The notes under the pieces: model-generated
The model's database searches: none
Seen by the model: the letters and a program-made list of their open reading frames with translations, nothing else
Told to the model about the DNA's origin: nothing
NCBI GenBank assembly: GCA_016866305.1
Contig: VGMX01000003.1
Span: forward strand, 1-64,000
DNA length: 64,000 nucleotides
DNA from: Chlorobiota bacterium
GTDB taxonomy: Bacteria; Bacteroidota; Chlorobiia; Chlorobiales; Chlorobiaceae
Direction of reading: 5' to 3'
Shown here: positions 29,170 to 38,985 of the stretch, one piece after another
How positions within the stretch are numbered: the stretch's first letter is position 1
How the letters are laid out: each line of letters begins with the position of its first letter
Program-made: the position numbers and the translations under genes

Positions 29170-30087
29170 TCAGTAGCCGTAGCTTTTCAGGAAACTCTGC
29201 TTTTTCCGCCAGTCGGGCCTGACTTTTATGAAAAGCTCGAGAAATACCGGGCGTCCGAGCAGTTCCTCGATATCGCTCCGGGCTGCCTGCCCGAGTTTTT
29301 TCAGTGCACTTCCGCGGTTTCCGATCAGAATCTGTTTCTGCGTATCCCGCTCGACAATAATCGAACAGCGGATAAGATCCTTTTTCGACGGGTCGGTTTC
29401 GTGCTGTTCCCTGAATTCGTCGATCACCACTTCGGTAGCATACGGAACCTCCTTTCCGTACAGGAGAAAGATTTTCTCCCTGATGATTTCCGATACGAAA
29501 AACCGCTCCGGAGCCGTGCTCAGCATCTCTTCGGAGTAGAGCGCTTCGGTCATCGGAAGGAACGGCGTTATGGTATGGACGAGCTTTTCAAGGCCTGTTC
29601 CATTCAGGGCAGAAACCGAGAGTACCCCGGCCGGACTGAACCGTTTCATGATCTCCCCTTCGGTTTTTTTCCGTTCTTCAGGGCTCACCAGATCCTCCTT
29701 GTTCAGTACTGCGATGACCGGTTTCGATACGGGTTTCAGCCACGATTCGAACAGTTCGCGGCTAAATTCAGCGTCAAAACCCGACGGCCCTTTTGTATAG
29801 GGAATGAGAGCAATCACCACATCGGCTTCCTGAAGTGTCTGGCGTGTGATCGCAAGCATTGATTCATGGAGCTTCTGACGCGGCTGCATGATTCCCGGTG
29901 TATCGAGAAAAACGATCTGACGGCGTTCGTCGTGGTAGATACCGGTTATTTTTTTTCTTGTAGTTTGCGGTTTAGGTGTTACAATAGAAAGTTTACACCG
30001 GAGCAGTTTGTTCAACAGTGTTGACTTGCCGGCATTCGGCGCTCCGACGATGACCGCAAAACCGCAGGAGAACGATGGTGTGAGCAT
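29170..30087 (-). CDS. era: GTPase Era
   Basis: A 305-residue protein. G1 in [17 protein letters not shown]3 DTPG, G4 NKED, and a C-terminal KH domain containing [20 protein letters not shown]. It acts in 16S rRNA maturation at the 30S subunit. It is divergent from rodA. Confidence 0.96.
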   Translation of the reverse strand: MLTPSFSCGFAVIVGAPNAGKSTLLNKLLRCKLSIVTPKPQTTRKKITGIYHDERRQIVFLDTPGIMQPRQKLHESMLAITRQTLQEADVVIALIPYTKGPSGFDAEFSRELFESWLKPVSKPVIAVLNKEDLVSPEERKKTEGEIMKRFSPAGVLSVSALNGTGLEKLVHTITPFLPMTEALYSEEMLSTAPERFFVSEIIREKIFLLYGKEVPYATEVVIDEFREQHETDPSKKDLIRCSIIVERDTQKQILIGNRGSALKKLGQAARSDIEELLGRPVFLELFIKVRPDWRKKQSFLKSYGY

Positions 30088-30188
30088 GAAGATTCGATTG
30101 AAACAGTGAGAAAGCGATGTATCGGCAATTGTTTACGATACGCAATTCCCTGCGCTTGGAGAAGAAAAAGATGTAAGGAAAGATGGTC

Positions 30189-31412
30189 ATGGAACAACAG
30201 GGCAAGCTCGATTTGTGGCTGCTGGTTTCGACAGCCGGCCTGATAATCCTCGGGTTGCTGGCAATATACAGTGCAACCAACGGAGCTGGCGAGACCATTC
30301 TGTTCTACCGTCAGCTTGCATGGGGATGCATCGGAGCGGTGGTGATGCTGTTTGTGTATTTCAATGATTACCGCTTCATCCGTGACAATTCATACCTTTT
30401 TTATGCCGTCGGCATCGTTCTGCTTGTTGCCGTGCTTGTTTTCGGCAAAAAAGTTGCCGGCCAGACAAGCTGGGTGCGTTTCGGTTTTTTCAGTTTTCAG
30501 CCTTCGGAAATAGCCAAGATGACCACGATTCTTGCTCTTGCACGCTTCCTTTCCGATGATGAAACCGATATCCGTTCCCTGCCGCATCTGGGCATTGCAC
30601 TCGCAATTCCGCTTGTTCCGGCAATGCTGATCATGCTGCAGCCCGATATGGGCACAACCCTCACCTGTCTGTCTTTCATCGCGCCGATGATCATCATGGC
30701 GGGATTTGATTTTTATCTGCTGCTGTTGCTCATTATTCCCGTCGTGCTCATGCTCAGTGGTTTTTTCAATCTGTATTTTATTTTCGGTCTCGCCCTGATT
30801 CTTTTTTTTACGCTGTTCTTTCAGAAAAAGAAATTTTATCCCCACCAGCTTGGTGTTACCTCTGCAGGGTTGCTGGCGGCTTTGTTCACGCATCGTTTTG
30901 CCGCCGAGATCCTCAAGCCGCATCAGATGAAAAGAATACAGACCTTTCTTGATCCGATGTCGGATCCCCAGGGTGCCGGCTACAATGCATTGCAGGCAAA
31001 AATCGCCATCAGTTCCGGCGGTTTTTTCGGGAAGGGGTTTCTTGAAGGGACACAGACTCAGCTCCGTTTCATTCCTGCCCAATGGACTGACTTCATTTTT
31101 TGTGTTATTGCAGAAGAGCTCGGTTTTGTCGGATCGTTTCTGTTGCTGGGTTTTTTTCTTGTGCTGATTCTCCGGTTTATCCGCATTGTGTTTTCCATTA
31201 AAAACCGATTTGTGGAATTGACTTTTGCAGGTTATGCCGCTCTTCTGACGGTTCATGTCGTCATCAATACCGGCATGACGCTCGGGCTTATTCCCGTCAT
31301 CGGTGTTCCGCTGCCGTTCGTTTCCTATGGGGGCTCCTCGCTGCTTGGCAATATGATCATGGTTGCGCTTGGTCTGAACTTTGTCAGAAACCGGAGAAAT
31401 ATCGGATACTGA
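30189..31412 (+). CDS. rodA: Rod shape-determining protein RodA (SEDS glycosyltransferase)
   Basis: A 407-residue polytopic SEDS protein with about 10 transmembrane segments. It has LLAIYSAT in the first helix, QPSEIAK in the conserved loop, LQPDMGT, and the catalytic-region segments [20 protein letters not shown] and [16 protein letters not shown]. It polymerises glycan for side-wall peptidoglycan. ATG 30189 was chosen over 30183 because AGGAAAG ends 6 bases upstream. A terminator follows. Confidence 0.93.
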   Translation: MEQQGKLDLWLLVSTAGLIILGLLAIYSATNGAGETILFYRQLAWGCIGAVVMLFVYFNDYRFIRDNSYLFYAVGIVLLVAVLVFGKKVAGQTSWVRFGFFSFQPSEIAKMTTILALARFLSDDETDIRSLPHLGIALAIPLVPAMLIMLQPDMGTTLTCLSFIAPMIIMAGFDFYLLLLLIIPVVLMLSGFFNLYFIFGLALILFFTLFFQKKKFYPHQLGVTSAGLLAALFTHRFAAEILKPHQMKRIQTFLDPMSDPQGAGYNALQAKIAISSGGFFGKGFLEGTQTQLRFIPAQWTDFIFCVIAEELGFVGSFLLLGFFLVLILRFIRIVFSIKNRFVELTFAGYAALLTVHVVINTGMTLGLIPVIGVPLPFVSYGGSSLLGNMIMVALGLNFVRNRRNIGY

Positions 31413-31440
31413 AATGTTCGGGTGACTACAGGGAGCGGAA

Positions 31441-31473
31441 CCTGAAAAAGCGCAAGAATTGCGCTTTTTCAGG
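31441..31473. terminator. Hairpin terminator after rodA
   Basis: A perfect 14-bp stem (31441-31454 with 31460-31473; arms CCTGAAAAAGCGCA and complement), loop AGAAT. It is between rodA and the convergent frameshifted HTH gene. The internal T5 is part of the stem and no long T-run follows. Confidence 0.65.
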
Positions 31474-31501
31474 TAGTCTTCCGGAAGGATTATCTTTTTA
31501 A

Positions 31502-31958
31502 TTACCTGATTTTGTAAACAAAACGCTTGCCGCCGGTTCCCGACGGGACCCTTTCGATTTCCTCGTCAGTCATGCCGTATTTGTTCAGCCACAGGCTTAC
31601 GGTTGTGCTTTTGGTGTTCAGCGCATCGGCAATGTCCTTCGGTTTGAACGTGCGGGAAGGATTTGAGCGGAGAAGATCTTTTATGGATGTTCCAGGCTGT
31701 CTCCGGCCATATTTGGAAAAACCGGTTTTTGCGGGTACGTTCTCTGCGATTTTGGGGGGGGTTGAGATCCAGCTTTTTCAGTATTGCCGAAAGCTCTTCT
31801 TCGAACGGCCTGATTTTTTCCTGGAACTCCTGCTGCATGATTGCAATTTTTTCCTGAAGATTTTTTTTCTGTTTTACAAGAGACTGGAAATGGTCAATTT
31901 TCTGTATAAAAAGATCATACTTATCGGGTGATGCAGCATCTTTTTTAGCCATATTCAT
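31502..31958 (-). pseudogene. Frameshifted coiled-coil/HTH protein with an 8-C tract
   Basis: Reading from ATG 31958, about 65 residues are charged and coiled-coil-like (KQKKNLQEKIAIMQQEF), ending LDLNPP at a run of eight C on the coding strand (plus-strand G8, 31754-31761). Continuing in that frame gives unlikely sequence to 31566. With seven C the frame becomes KIAENVPAKTG... then IKDLLRSNPSRTFKPKDIAD, ending TGGKRFVYKIR and a stop at 31502-31504, giving 151 residues with a plausible winged/HTH C-terminus. So one extra base disrupts the gene: inactivation, phase variation, slippage or a sequencing error. Confidence 0.75.
31754..31761 (-). repeat. C8 homopolymer tract inside a coding region
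   Basis: Eight G on the plus strand, eight C on the coding strand, at the exact point where the reading frame of the 31502-31958 gene breaks. Seven or ten units would restore the full protein. Confidence 0.9.
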
Positions 31959-32121
31959 ACCATGTCTTTCTGATTGAAATGATACAGAATTAACAGAAAT
32001 GAATAAAAGAATGGTTTTTTGTACGCAAACAAGGCAGGCGATATTGTGCAGGCAATCGTTTCATGTACCGTAGGTCTCTGATGGTAATACCACAGCAAAC
32101 TCAGATCAATACTTCTATGCC

Positions 32122-33483
32122 ATGCATGCAATGAATTCGCCCAGTATTGCCGCAATAACACTGGGATGTAAACTGAATTATTCCGAAACATCGGCGATAC
32201 TTGACCATCTTTCCGCCGAAGGGTGGCGACTTTCTTCCGTTAAGACGGGAGCGGATATGGTTATTGTTCATACCTGTGCGGTGACGAACCAGGCTGAGCA
32301 GAAATGTCGACAGAAAATACGGCAGATCATCAAACGCAATCCCCGCAGTGCCGTTGTGGCAATCGGCTGCTATGCGCAATTGCAGCCTCAGGTGCTTTCC
32401 GGTATCGAAGGTCTTCGGGGGGTTTTTGGCAGCAACGATAAATTCAGGACGGATCTCTACAGGAAGGTGCTCAATACAAAAACCGGAGCTGCATTTGTAG
32501 CGGTTTCTGATATCGGCTGCACACAAGAGATCCACTCCGGCTACTCCCTGCCGGCTCATTGCCCCACCGGAAGGACGAGAGCCTTTCTCAAGATTCAGGA
32601 TGGTTGCGATTACGGCTGTTCGTATTGTACAATTCCCCTGTCGAGGGGCCGTTCCCGCTCGTTGCCTCCCTCGATGCTTGTTGACAGAGCACATGTTCTT
32701 GCTGCATCGGGGTACCGTGAAATCGTGCTTACCGGTGTCAACATAGGGGATTACCGATCGGACGGAACCGGTCTTGCCGGTCTTTTGGAGCGGTTTGAGA
32801 CGGTTGCCGTGGAGCGCATCAGGATAAGTTCGATCGAGCCGGATGTTCTGGACGACACGCTTCTGGATGTGGTCGCACGGTCTGAAAAAATCGCCCCTCA
32901 TTTTCATGTGCCGCTGCAGAGCGGTTCTGATGGCATCCTGAGGGCTATGCGGCGCAGGTATACGACCGCAGACTATCGGGAACGCATTCTGAGGGCAGCC
33001 GAAACCATTGCAGACTGTGCTCTCGGTATCGATGTCATAGCCGGCTATCCTGGAGAGAGTACCGGGGATTTTCAGAAGATGTACGCTTTCCTCGATGACC
33101 TGCCGGCAGCGTACCTGCATGTCTTTGCCTGTTCGCTTCGGCCCGGAACACCGCTTGCCCGCCAGATTGCCGCCGGAGAACGGCGGGCGATTGCCGGAAA
33201 GGAGCTTGTGCGGCGGAGCCGGTTGCTCATCGAACTGGGTGAGCGTAAAAAAGCAGCCTTCTCCGCCCGTTTCATCGGCAGTCAGTGCGGCATCCTTGTC
33301 GAAGAGTGTGCAGAGGAGAACCGAAGCATCCGTTTCAACGGATATACTTCCAGCTATCTTCATGTTACGGCTACCGCCGAAAAGGGAGCCCTCAATGCTG
33401 AAGCGCTCAAGGGCAGGGTCGTACAGGTTTTCATCGAGCGGATGGGCGATGATTTGAATTTACAGGGGAGACTGTTATTTTAG
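32122..33483 (+). CDS. mtaB: tRNA t6A37 methylthiotransferase MtaB
   Basis: A 453-residue radical-SAM methylthiotransferase. N-terminal MTTase domain with LGCKLNYSE and the cluster cysteines in HTCAVTNQAE and IGCYAQ; radical-SAM motif CDYGCSYC (CxxxCxxC); C-terminal TRAM-like segment. It makes ms2t6A in tRNAs reading ANN codons. Its start may be 32122 or the in-frame ATG 32131; neither has a clear ribosome-binding site. apt follows after 56 bases. Confidence 0.9.
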   Translation: MHAMNSPSIAAITLGCKLNYSETSAILDHLSAEGWRLSSVKTGADMVIVHTCAVTNQAEQKCRQKIRQIIKRNPRSAVVAIGCYAQLQPQVLSGIEGLRGVFGSNDKFRTDLYRKVLNTKTGAAFVAVSDIGCTQEIHSGYSLPAHCPTGRTRAFLKIQDGCDYGCSYCTIPLSRGRSRSLPPSMLVDRAHVLAASGYREIVLTGVNIGDYRSDGTGLAGLLERFETVAVERIRISSIEPDVLDDTLLDVVARSEKIAPHFHVPLQSGSDGILRAMRRRYTTADYRERILRAAETIADCALGIDVIAGYPGESTGDFQKMYAFLDDLPAAYLHVFACSLRPGTPLARQIAAGERRAIAGKELVRRSRLLIELGERKKAAFSARFIGSQCGILVEECAEENRSIRFNGYTSSYLHVTATAEKGALNAEALKGRVVQVFIERMGDDLNLQGRLLF

Positions 33484-33539
33484 GTCTTTGTTTTATTGGC
33501 TTCTGTTTCAATACCCGCAACCCTAAATCCACGTTTTCC

Positions 33540-34073
33540 ATGTCTATTAAATCCCGAATCCGCTCGATTCCCGATTATCCCAAAAAAGGGATCATGTTCC
33601 GTGATATCACCACGCTTATCAAGGATCCGGTTGGATTTCGTCTGGTGATCGACAGTTTTACACAACACTATCTGCAGAACGGGGTGGATTTCGATGTGAT
33701 CGTCGGTATTGAGGCGCGTGGATTCATCATTGGAGGAGCGCTTTCCTATACGCTCGGCAAGGGGTTCATTCCGGTCAGAAAGCCCGGCAAGCTGCCGGCA
33801 GATGTGGTTTCCCAGGAGTATGAACTCGAGTACGGCAGCGACAGGATCGAAATCCATATGGATGCCCTTGAAAAAGGTTCACGGGTACTGCTCGTTGACG
33901 ATCTTCTTGCAACCGGAGGGACGGCTCTTGCCGCAGCGGCGCTGGTGGAGAAAGTTGGTGGTGTGGTTGCCGAAATGGCGTTTATCGTGAATCTGCCGGA
34001 TGTCGGCGGAGAAAGGAAAATTCGGGACCGGGGTTACAGCGTTTATTCACTGACCGAGTTCGAGGGTGACTGA
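33540..34073 (+). CDS. apt: Adenine phosphoribosyltransferase
   Basis: A 177-residue purine salvage enzyme of normal length. It has IPDYPKKGIMFRDITTL near the N-terminus, ARGFIIGGALSY and the PRPP-binding motif VLLVDDLLATGGT. It converts adenine and PRPP to AMP. It lies 56 bases after mtaB and 31 bases before the antiporter on the same strand. Confidence 0.96.
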   Translation: MSIKSRIRSIPDYPKKGIMFRDITTLIKDPVGFRLVIDSFTQHYLQNGVDFDVIVGIEARGFIIGGALSYTLGKGFIPVRKPGKLPADVVSQEYELEYGSDRIEIHMDALEKGSRVLLVDDLLATGGTALAAAALVEKVGGVVAEMAFIVNLPDVGGERKIRDRGYSVYSLTEFEGD

Positions 34074-34104
34074 AACCAGGGATCTTGTTGTCCGGTCAAC
34101 CTAA

Positions 34105-35544
34105 ATGCATATGAATCGAAAGTCCATTCTTGCCTTCTTTTTTGTTCTGGTGCTTGCCGTAACCGGCAGTCCGCAACTGCTTGCTGCCGGTGCGCCTGAT
34201 CCGGGGGTTCGCCACCTTCCCCCGGTCTGGCTTGTAGCCCCCTTTGTCCTGCTGCTGCTGATGATCGCCACAGGTCCGCTTTTCTACCACCGTTTCTGGG
34301 AGCATAACTACCCGAAAGTCGCCCTGGGGCTTGCCGCGGTTGTGGCTTCCTATTACGGTTTCATGATGGAGCATGGCCTGCAGGTGCTTGAACACACCCT
34401 CGAGGAGTACCTCTCCTTCATTGCACTGATTTCGTCGCTGTTTGTGGTTTCCGGCGGCATCCTCATCAGAATCGAGCGGAAGGGGACTCCGCTGTTCAAT
34501 GGCCTTTTGCTGCTTTTCGGGGCGGTGCTCTCGAACCTGATCGGGACAACCGGCGCTTCGATGTTGCTCATCCGGCCCTTCATGCGCATGAACGAGGGGC
34601 GTCTCCGGGCGTTCCATGTGGTTTTCTTCATTTTCATCGTCAGTAATATCGGCGGCGGTCTTACACCGATCGGCGATCCGCCGCTGTTTCTGGGTTTTCT
34701 CAAAGGGGTCCCGTTTTTCTGGGTGCTGTCGAAGGTGTGGCTGCCCTGGATACTGGCCGTTGCCGTTCTGACGGGCGTGTTCATGTTTCTGGATTCAAGA
34801 GTTTCAGGGGCGGTTGATGTCGGTGGCCGCCATGCGGGAGGAGTCGTCATTACAGGAGGAAAGAATTTTCTCTATCTCGGCGTCATTATCGCATCCGTCT
34901 TTCTCGACCCGGCCGTCCTAAGGGGATTTCCGAGTTTGCAGGAGCTGTTTCACCTGCCTTTCGGCATTCGTGAGATGATCATGTTCGGTGTCGCATTTGC
35001 TGCGTACAGGACCGCCGATCCCGAAGCGCTCGGCGGTAATGAGTTCAACTTCGAGCCGATCAAGGAGGTTGCCTTTCTGTTTATCGGCATTTTTGCAACC
35101 ATGATTCCCGCCCTTGAACTGATCGGTGCATATGCGGCTGGGCATGCGGCGGAGTTTTCCGTCACGACGTTCTACTGGATGACCGGGTCGCTTTCCGGAG
35201 TGCTCGACAACGCCCCGACCTATCTTAACTTCCTTGCCGGCGCGCTTGGCAAGTTCGGTCTCGATATCGCCGATCCCCGTGACATCCATCGGTTTGCCGA
35301 GGGCATGGCTTCTCCTGTCGGAGGGGATGTTTCCTCGGAGGTCTATCTGATGGCGATTTCAATCGCATCGGTGTTTTTCGGCTCGATGACCTATATCGGC
35401 AACGCGCCCAATTTCATGGTGAAAAACATTGCCGCACAGGCGGAGGTCGATGTTCCGGATTTTCTTGAATATGTGTACAAATACTCGTTGCCGCTGCTGA
35501 TACCTGTTTTTGCCGTGTTGTGGTTCCTGTTTTTCAACTACTAA
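34105..35544 (+). CDS. nhaD: NhaD-type Na+/H+ antiporter
   Basis: A 479-residue polytopic protein of the ion transporter superfamily. The N-terminal hydrophobic stretch may be a signal or first helix. Motifs NLIGTTGASMLLIRP and NIGGGLTPIGDPPLFLGFLKG match NhaD proteins; a second half repeats the topology (DNAPTYLNF, GNAPNFMVKNI). It exports Na+ in exchange for protons; Na+/H+ antiport would suit a brackish or marine green sulfur bacterium, but habitat is not shown. ATG 34111 is an alternative start. Confidence 0.85.
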   Translation: MHMNRKSILAFFFVLVLAVTGSPQLLAAGAPDPGVRHLPPVWLVAPFVLLLLMIATGPLFYHRFWEHNYPKVALGLAAVVASYYGFMMEHGLQVLEHTLEEYLSFIALISSLFVVSGGILIRIERKGTPLFNGLLLLFGAVLSNLIGTTGASMLLIRPFMRMNEGRLRAFHVVFFIFIVSNIGGGLTPIGDPPLFLGFLKGVPFFWVLSKVWLPWILAVAVLTGVFMFLDSRVSGAVDVGGRHAGGVVITGGKNFLYLGVIIASVFLDPAVLRGFPSLQELFHLPFGIREMIMFGVAFAAYRTADPEALGGNEFNFEPIKEVAFLFIGIFATMIPALELIGAYAAGHAAEFSVTTFYWMTGSLSGVLDNAPTYLNFLAGALGKFGLDIADPRDIHRFAEGMASPVGGDVSSEVYLMAISIASVFFGSMTYIGNAPNFMVKNIAAQAEVDVPDFLEYVYKYSLPLLIPVFAVLWFLFFNY

Positions 35545-35557
35545 CGAATTCTCCGGC

Positions 35558-35953
35558 ATGACAAAACATTTTACCGATGCGATCCGGAACGGAGAAAACG
35601 GATTTTACATCCGGAACTCCCTGTTTTTGCCTTTTCATTTCGAACTCCTGAGTGTCTGGCTCGGCAAGGAGATGTCACTGCTTTCATCTCCTGAAATAAT
35701 TGCGGATATCGGCAATCCTGAGCTTCTTTCACTGCGTGAGGGCTCCGGGTATACCAACCTCGTTTTCAGAAAATGGGGGGATCTCGGCAGGGAACTCGGG
35801 AACCACAAAGGCCATATCATTCTTTTCGTTGCAGAAAAGGGCGCCGATATTTTCAGGCGTGAAAACCTTCATTATATCAAGGTCTGCTTTCGAGACACCG
35901 AAACGCACAGGCGCGTTGTCCTGGAACTGGTTGACAACCCGTTCTATCTCTGA
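35558..35953 (+). CDS. Conserved-looking protein of unknown function
   Basis: A 131-residue soluble protein starting MTKHFTDAIRNGENGFYI, 13 bases after the antiporter stop. It has no signal peptide, transmembrane segment or recognisable catalytic motif. Composition and codon use match the neighbours, so it is probably a real gene; ATG 35558 was chosen because the extension to 35510 overlaps the antiporter. Confidence 0.55.
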   Translation: MTKHFTDAIRNGENGFYIRNSLFLPFHFELLSVWLGKEMSLLSSPEIIADIGNPELLSLREGSGYTNLVFRKWGDLGRELGNHKGHIILFVAEKGADIFRRENLHYIKVCFRDTETHRRVVLELVDNPFYL

Positions 35954-36002
35954 AAGCCTGCTTTCCAGGGCCTGCCCAGCAAAAGATGCCCTTGCCGAAG
36001 CG

Positions 36003-36311
36003 CTAAAGCGCGCCGTTTTTCAGGCTTTCGCTGACCGCGTGCTTGAATTCCTTGGATATCTTGAAGGTAGGTACGTTTTTCGGATCGACGGTTACTTTTT
36101 CTCCGGTCCTCGGGTTTCTTGCCTGGCGGAGGTTCTTGTGCCGGATATTGAATGATCCGAACCCTCTGATCTCGATTCGTTTGCCGGCTTTCAGGGACTC
36201 GATGATGCTCTCGAACAGGCAGTCAACCACAGATTCGGTTTCGTTTTTTGTCATGCCTGTCTTGTGAGCGATAACATTGACCAGATCAGCTTTCGTGGTT
36301 GTGTTTCCCAT
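36003..36311 (-). CDS. HU/IHF-family DNA-binding protein
   Basis: A 102-residue protein. It starts TKADLVNVIAHKTGMTKNE, has GKRIEIRGFGSFNIR and the DNA-binding arm RNPRTGEKVTVDPKNVPTFK. The GFGSF motif and the PRTG arm give the HU/IHF assignment; alpha versus beta subunit is not decided. It bends DNA and may affect many nearby promoters. The TauE-like gene is 35 bases upstream on the same strand. Confidence 0.93.
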   Translation of the reverse strand: MGNTTTKADLVNVIAHKTGMTKNETESVVDCLFESIIESLKAGKRIEIRGFGSFNIRHKNLRQARNPRTGEKVTVDPKNVPTFKISKEFKHAVSESLKNGAL

Positions 36312-36346
36312 GGTAGCAGTGGCTTAGGTTATTGTTGTGTATGTAC

Positions 36347-36712
36347 TTATTTAAACCATAAACGAAAGGCAACAATTCCTATGAAAAGGGCAAATGCCTT
36401 TCGAAGCATATCTCCGGAAAGCGATGTCGCTATTCTGGCTCCGAAAAAGGCTCCGGCAAACAGTCCGGCGGCGATGATCAGCCCCATCCATATGTTTTCC
36501 GTGGTGATCTTTCCGGAACGGTAATACTCCATAACTCCAAGCAGGCCAACCGGCAGCAGGAGCGCGACAAGAGAGGTCGCATTGGCGCTATGCTGGCTCA
36601 TTCCGGAAAGCAGCACCAGTGCAGGTACAATGATGATTCCTCCGCCGACTCCGAACATTCCCGAGAGCATGCCGGCTGCAATGCCGACGATGAGCATGAA
36701 AAGCGTTTGCAT
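36347..36712 (-). CDS. TauE/SafE-family membrane protein (half-size)
   Basis: A 121-residue protein with about four transmembrane segments and the GMLSGMFGVGGGIIIVPAL motif typical of TauE/SafE anion exporters. It is about half the usual 240-270 residues, as in the known short family members that would work as dimers. It could export sulfite or a related sulfur anion, which would suit a sulfur oxidiser, but the substrate is not shown. ftsH ends 40 bases upstream. Confidence 0.8.
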   Translation of the reverse strand: MQTLFMLIVGIAAGMLSGMFGVGGGIIIVPALVLLSGMSQHSANATSLVALLLPVGLLGVMEYYRSGKITTENIWMGLIIAAGLFAGAFFGARIATSLSGDMLRKAFALFIGIVAFRLWFK

Positions 36713-36751
36713 GGCTGTCGTTCCCTGTTGCCAGTTCAGGAAAAGGAACGG

Positions 36752-38710
36752 TTATGCCGTTCCTATAATGGCCGCAATCTCGTTTGCGTTCAACGTCTCT
36801 TTTTCGATCAGTGAGCCTGCAAGCCGGTGGAGCAGCTCCTTTTTCTCGCTGAGAATCTTTTTCGCGTTCTCCATGCATTCGATAATGATTTTACGGACTT
36901 CATTGTCGATCTGCAGGGCGGTTTCCTCGCTGTATTCCCGGATGTGCGAGTAATCCTTGCCGAGAAATACCTCCTTGTGACTGTCTCCGTAGTTGATGGG
37001 GCCGAGTTTGTCGCTCATGCCCCATTGCCGGACCATTCTTCTGGCCAGATCGGTTGCCCGCTCGATATCGTTGGCCGCACCGGTGGTGATCTCGTTGAAG
37101 ATCAGCTCTTCGGCGACCCTTCCGCCGAGGGCATAGGTGATCATTGCGAGCAGGTACTGCCGGTTCTGGGTATAGCGGTCTTCAAGCGGAAGGTAGGCGG
37201 TAAGCCCGAGGCTGCGGCCCCGCGGGATGATGGTTACCTTGTGGATGGGGTCGGATCCTTCGGTGTTGGCTGCAACCAGCACATGGCCCGCCTCGTGATA
37301 CGCGGTCAACTTTTTCTGTTCGTCCGAAAGGATCATGCTTTTTCGTTCCGGACCCATCATGACCTTGTCGCGGGCCTGTTCGAAATCCTCGGCGGTGATG
37401 CGTTCTTGATCGCTTCTGGCGGCAATCAATGCCGCCTCGTTGACCAGGTTCGCCAGATCGGCTCCGGAAAATCCCGGCGTGCTTTTGGCCAGAACAGAGA
37501 TGTTCACGTCATCGGCAAGCGGAGTGTTTCGACTATGGATGGCAAGAATCGCCTCCCTTCCCCGGATATCGGGCTTGTCGATGGTGATCTGCCGGTCGAA
37601 CCGTCCCGGTCTGAGCAGCGCGGTATCAAGCACATCCGGACGGTTGGTTGCGGCAATGAGGATGACGTTGTCGGTGGTTGTGAATCCGTCCATTTCCACC
37701 AGCAGCTGGTTGAGCGTCTGTTCCCTTTCGTCATGTCCTCCTCCGAGGCCTGCTCCGCGGCTTCTTCCGACCGCATCGATTTCGTCGATGAACACGATGC
37801 ACGGCGCATTTTTCTTTGCCTGTTCGAACAGATCGCGAACCCTTGCCGCGCCGACACCTACAAACATTTCAACGAAATCGGCACCGGAAATCGAAAAGAA
37901 GGGAACCTTTGCTTCTCCGGCAATGGCTTTTGCAAGAAGGGTTTTGCCGGTACCGGGAGGGCCAAGCAGCAACACTCCTTTGGGGATCTTTCCCCCTATT
38001 TTCTGGAATCTTCCGGGATTGGTAAGAAATTCGACGGTTTCCCTCAGCTCTTCGACCGCTTCATCGACTCCCGCTACATCCCTGAAGGTCACCTTGACAT
38101 CGAATTCGCTGATCATTTTCGCCCGGCTTTTGCCGAAACTGAACATGTTCCTTGCCGCGCCTCCGTTCTGCTGGGTCATGCGCCTGAACATGAAAAAATA
38201 GATCAGCCCGAAAATGATCCACGGGGCGAAAAGCACGAGGAAGGTGTTGAAACTGTCGGTGCCTTCCTCGAAGGATACCTGAATGCCTTTTCCGGCGAGC
38301 AGGTCGGCCTGTTCGGCGGTGAAAGCGGGAATGGTGACGCTGAAGCGGTCGGTCTGCAGAAACGCACGGTTTTTCAGCTCGAGCCGGACGGATTTGTTCA
38401 GCTTTCCGTTCAGTATGGCCGACCGGTCGGCATAAGTTCTTACCGTGATGTCGCTGACGAGGTTTGTTTCAACGATATTCCGGTACTGATTATAGGTTAT
38501 TTCGGGATTTTCAGGGGTTGAAAAAAAACGCTGGAACACAAACAGGGAGAGAAGTCCCAGCATCATGATGACAAGAAAGCCGGGAAACCTGCCGGGATTT
38601 TCTCCTCCCGATCCGGATTCCCGGTCCGGTCGGCTTCCGCCATCGCGTACCGGCTTGAAAGGATTGCGGGCACTCTCTTTTTCCGTGGTTTTTTTTCTGA
38701 TTTCCGGCAT
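36752..38710 (-). CDS. ftsH: ATP-dependent zinc metalloprotease FtsH
   Basis: A 652-residue membrane protease. Two N-terminal transmembrane helices (about 45-62 and 160-177) flank a periplasmic domain; AAA domain with Walker [14 protein letters not shown], Walker [13 protein letters not shown] and [21 protein letters not shown]; zinc site HEAGH. It degrades misfolded membrane proteins and regulators. It is divergent from gltX. Confidence 0.96.
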   Translation of the reverse strand: MPEIRKKTTEKESARNPFKPVRDGGSRPDRESGSGGENPGRFPGFLVIMMLGLLSLFVFQRFFSTPENPEITYNQYRNIVETNLVSDITVRTYADRSAILNGKLNKSVRLELKNRAFLQTDRFSVTIPAFTAEQADLLAGKGIQVSFEEGTDSFNTFLVLFAPWIIFGLIYFFMFRRMTQQNGGAARNMFSFGKSRAKMISEFDVKVTFRDVAGVDEAVEELRETVEFLTNPGRFQKIGGKIPKGVLLLGPPGTGKTLLAKAIAGEAKVPFFSISGADFVEMFVGVGAARVRDLFEQAKKNAPCIVFIDEIDAVGRSRGAGLGGGHDEREQTLNQLLVEMDGFTTTDNVILIAATNRPDVLDTALLRPGRFDRQITIDKPDIRGREAILAIHSRNTPLADDVNISVLAKSTPGFSGADLANLVNEAALIAARSDQERITAEDFEQARDKVMMGPERKSMILSDEQKKLTAYHEAGHVLVAANTEGSDPIHKVTIIPRGRSLGLTAYLPLEDRYTQNRQYLLAMITYALGGRVAEELIFNEITTGAANDIERATDLARRMVRQWGMSDKLGPINYGDSHKEVFLGKDYSHIREYSEETALQIDNEVRKIIIECMENAKKILSEKKELLHRLAGSLIEKETLNANEIAAIIGTA

Positions 38711-38784
38711 ATCGGCATGCAGTGGTTGAAGGAAAAAGTAAAGTCAAGGTTAACTTACGGCATTAAAAGTAATTAAAAGTAAAC

Positions 38785-38798
38785 TGCATTAGAATGCA
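38785..38798. repeat. Small inverted repeat upstream of ftsH/gltX
   Basis: TGCATT-AG-AATGCA in the A/T-rich ftsH-gltX divergent space (38711-38985, no gene seen). It follows a direct repeat of ATTAAAAGTA. It could be an operator half or chance. Confidence 0.25.
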
Positions 38799-38985
38799 AA
38801 AAGTTTATTGGTAAATGGTTCGGAAAACATGCTTTTGTTGTGTTCCGGAGGTTTTTTCCCTGCTTCCGGAGGTATCGAGATTTTGTCCCTTCAAAAAACA
38901 GCGGGATTTTTTAAATTCATTGCTCCTGACACCGGTATTTAATCCTGTCAAACAATTCACTCAACAGTTTTACATCAAGCACATT

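Noticed and set aside
36827-38521. 564-residue antisense ORF opposite ftsH
   Set aside because: FtsH has all motifs; the antisense frame is a codon-bias shadow.
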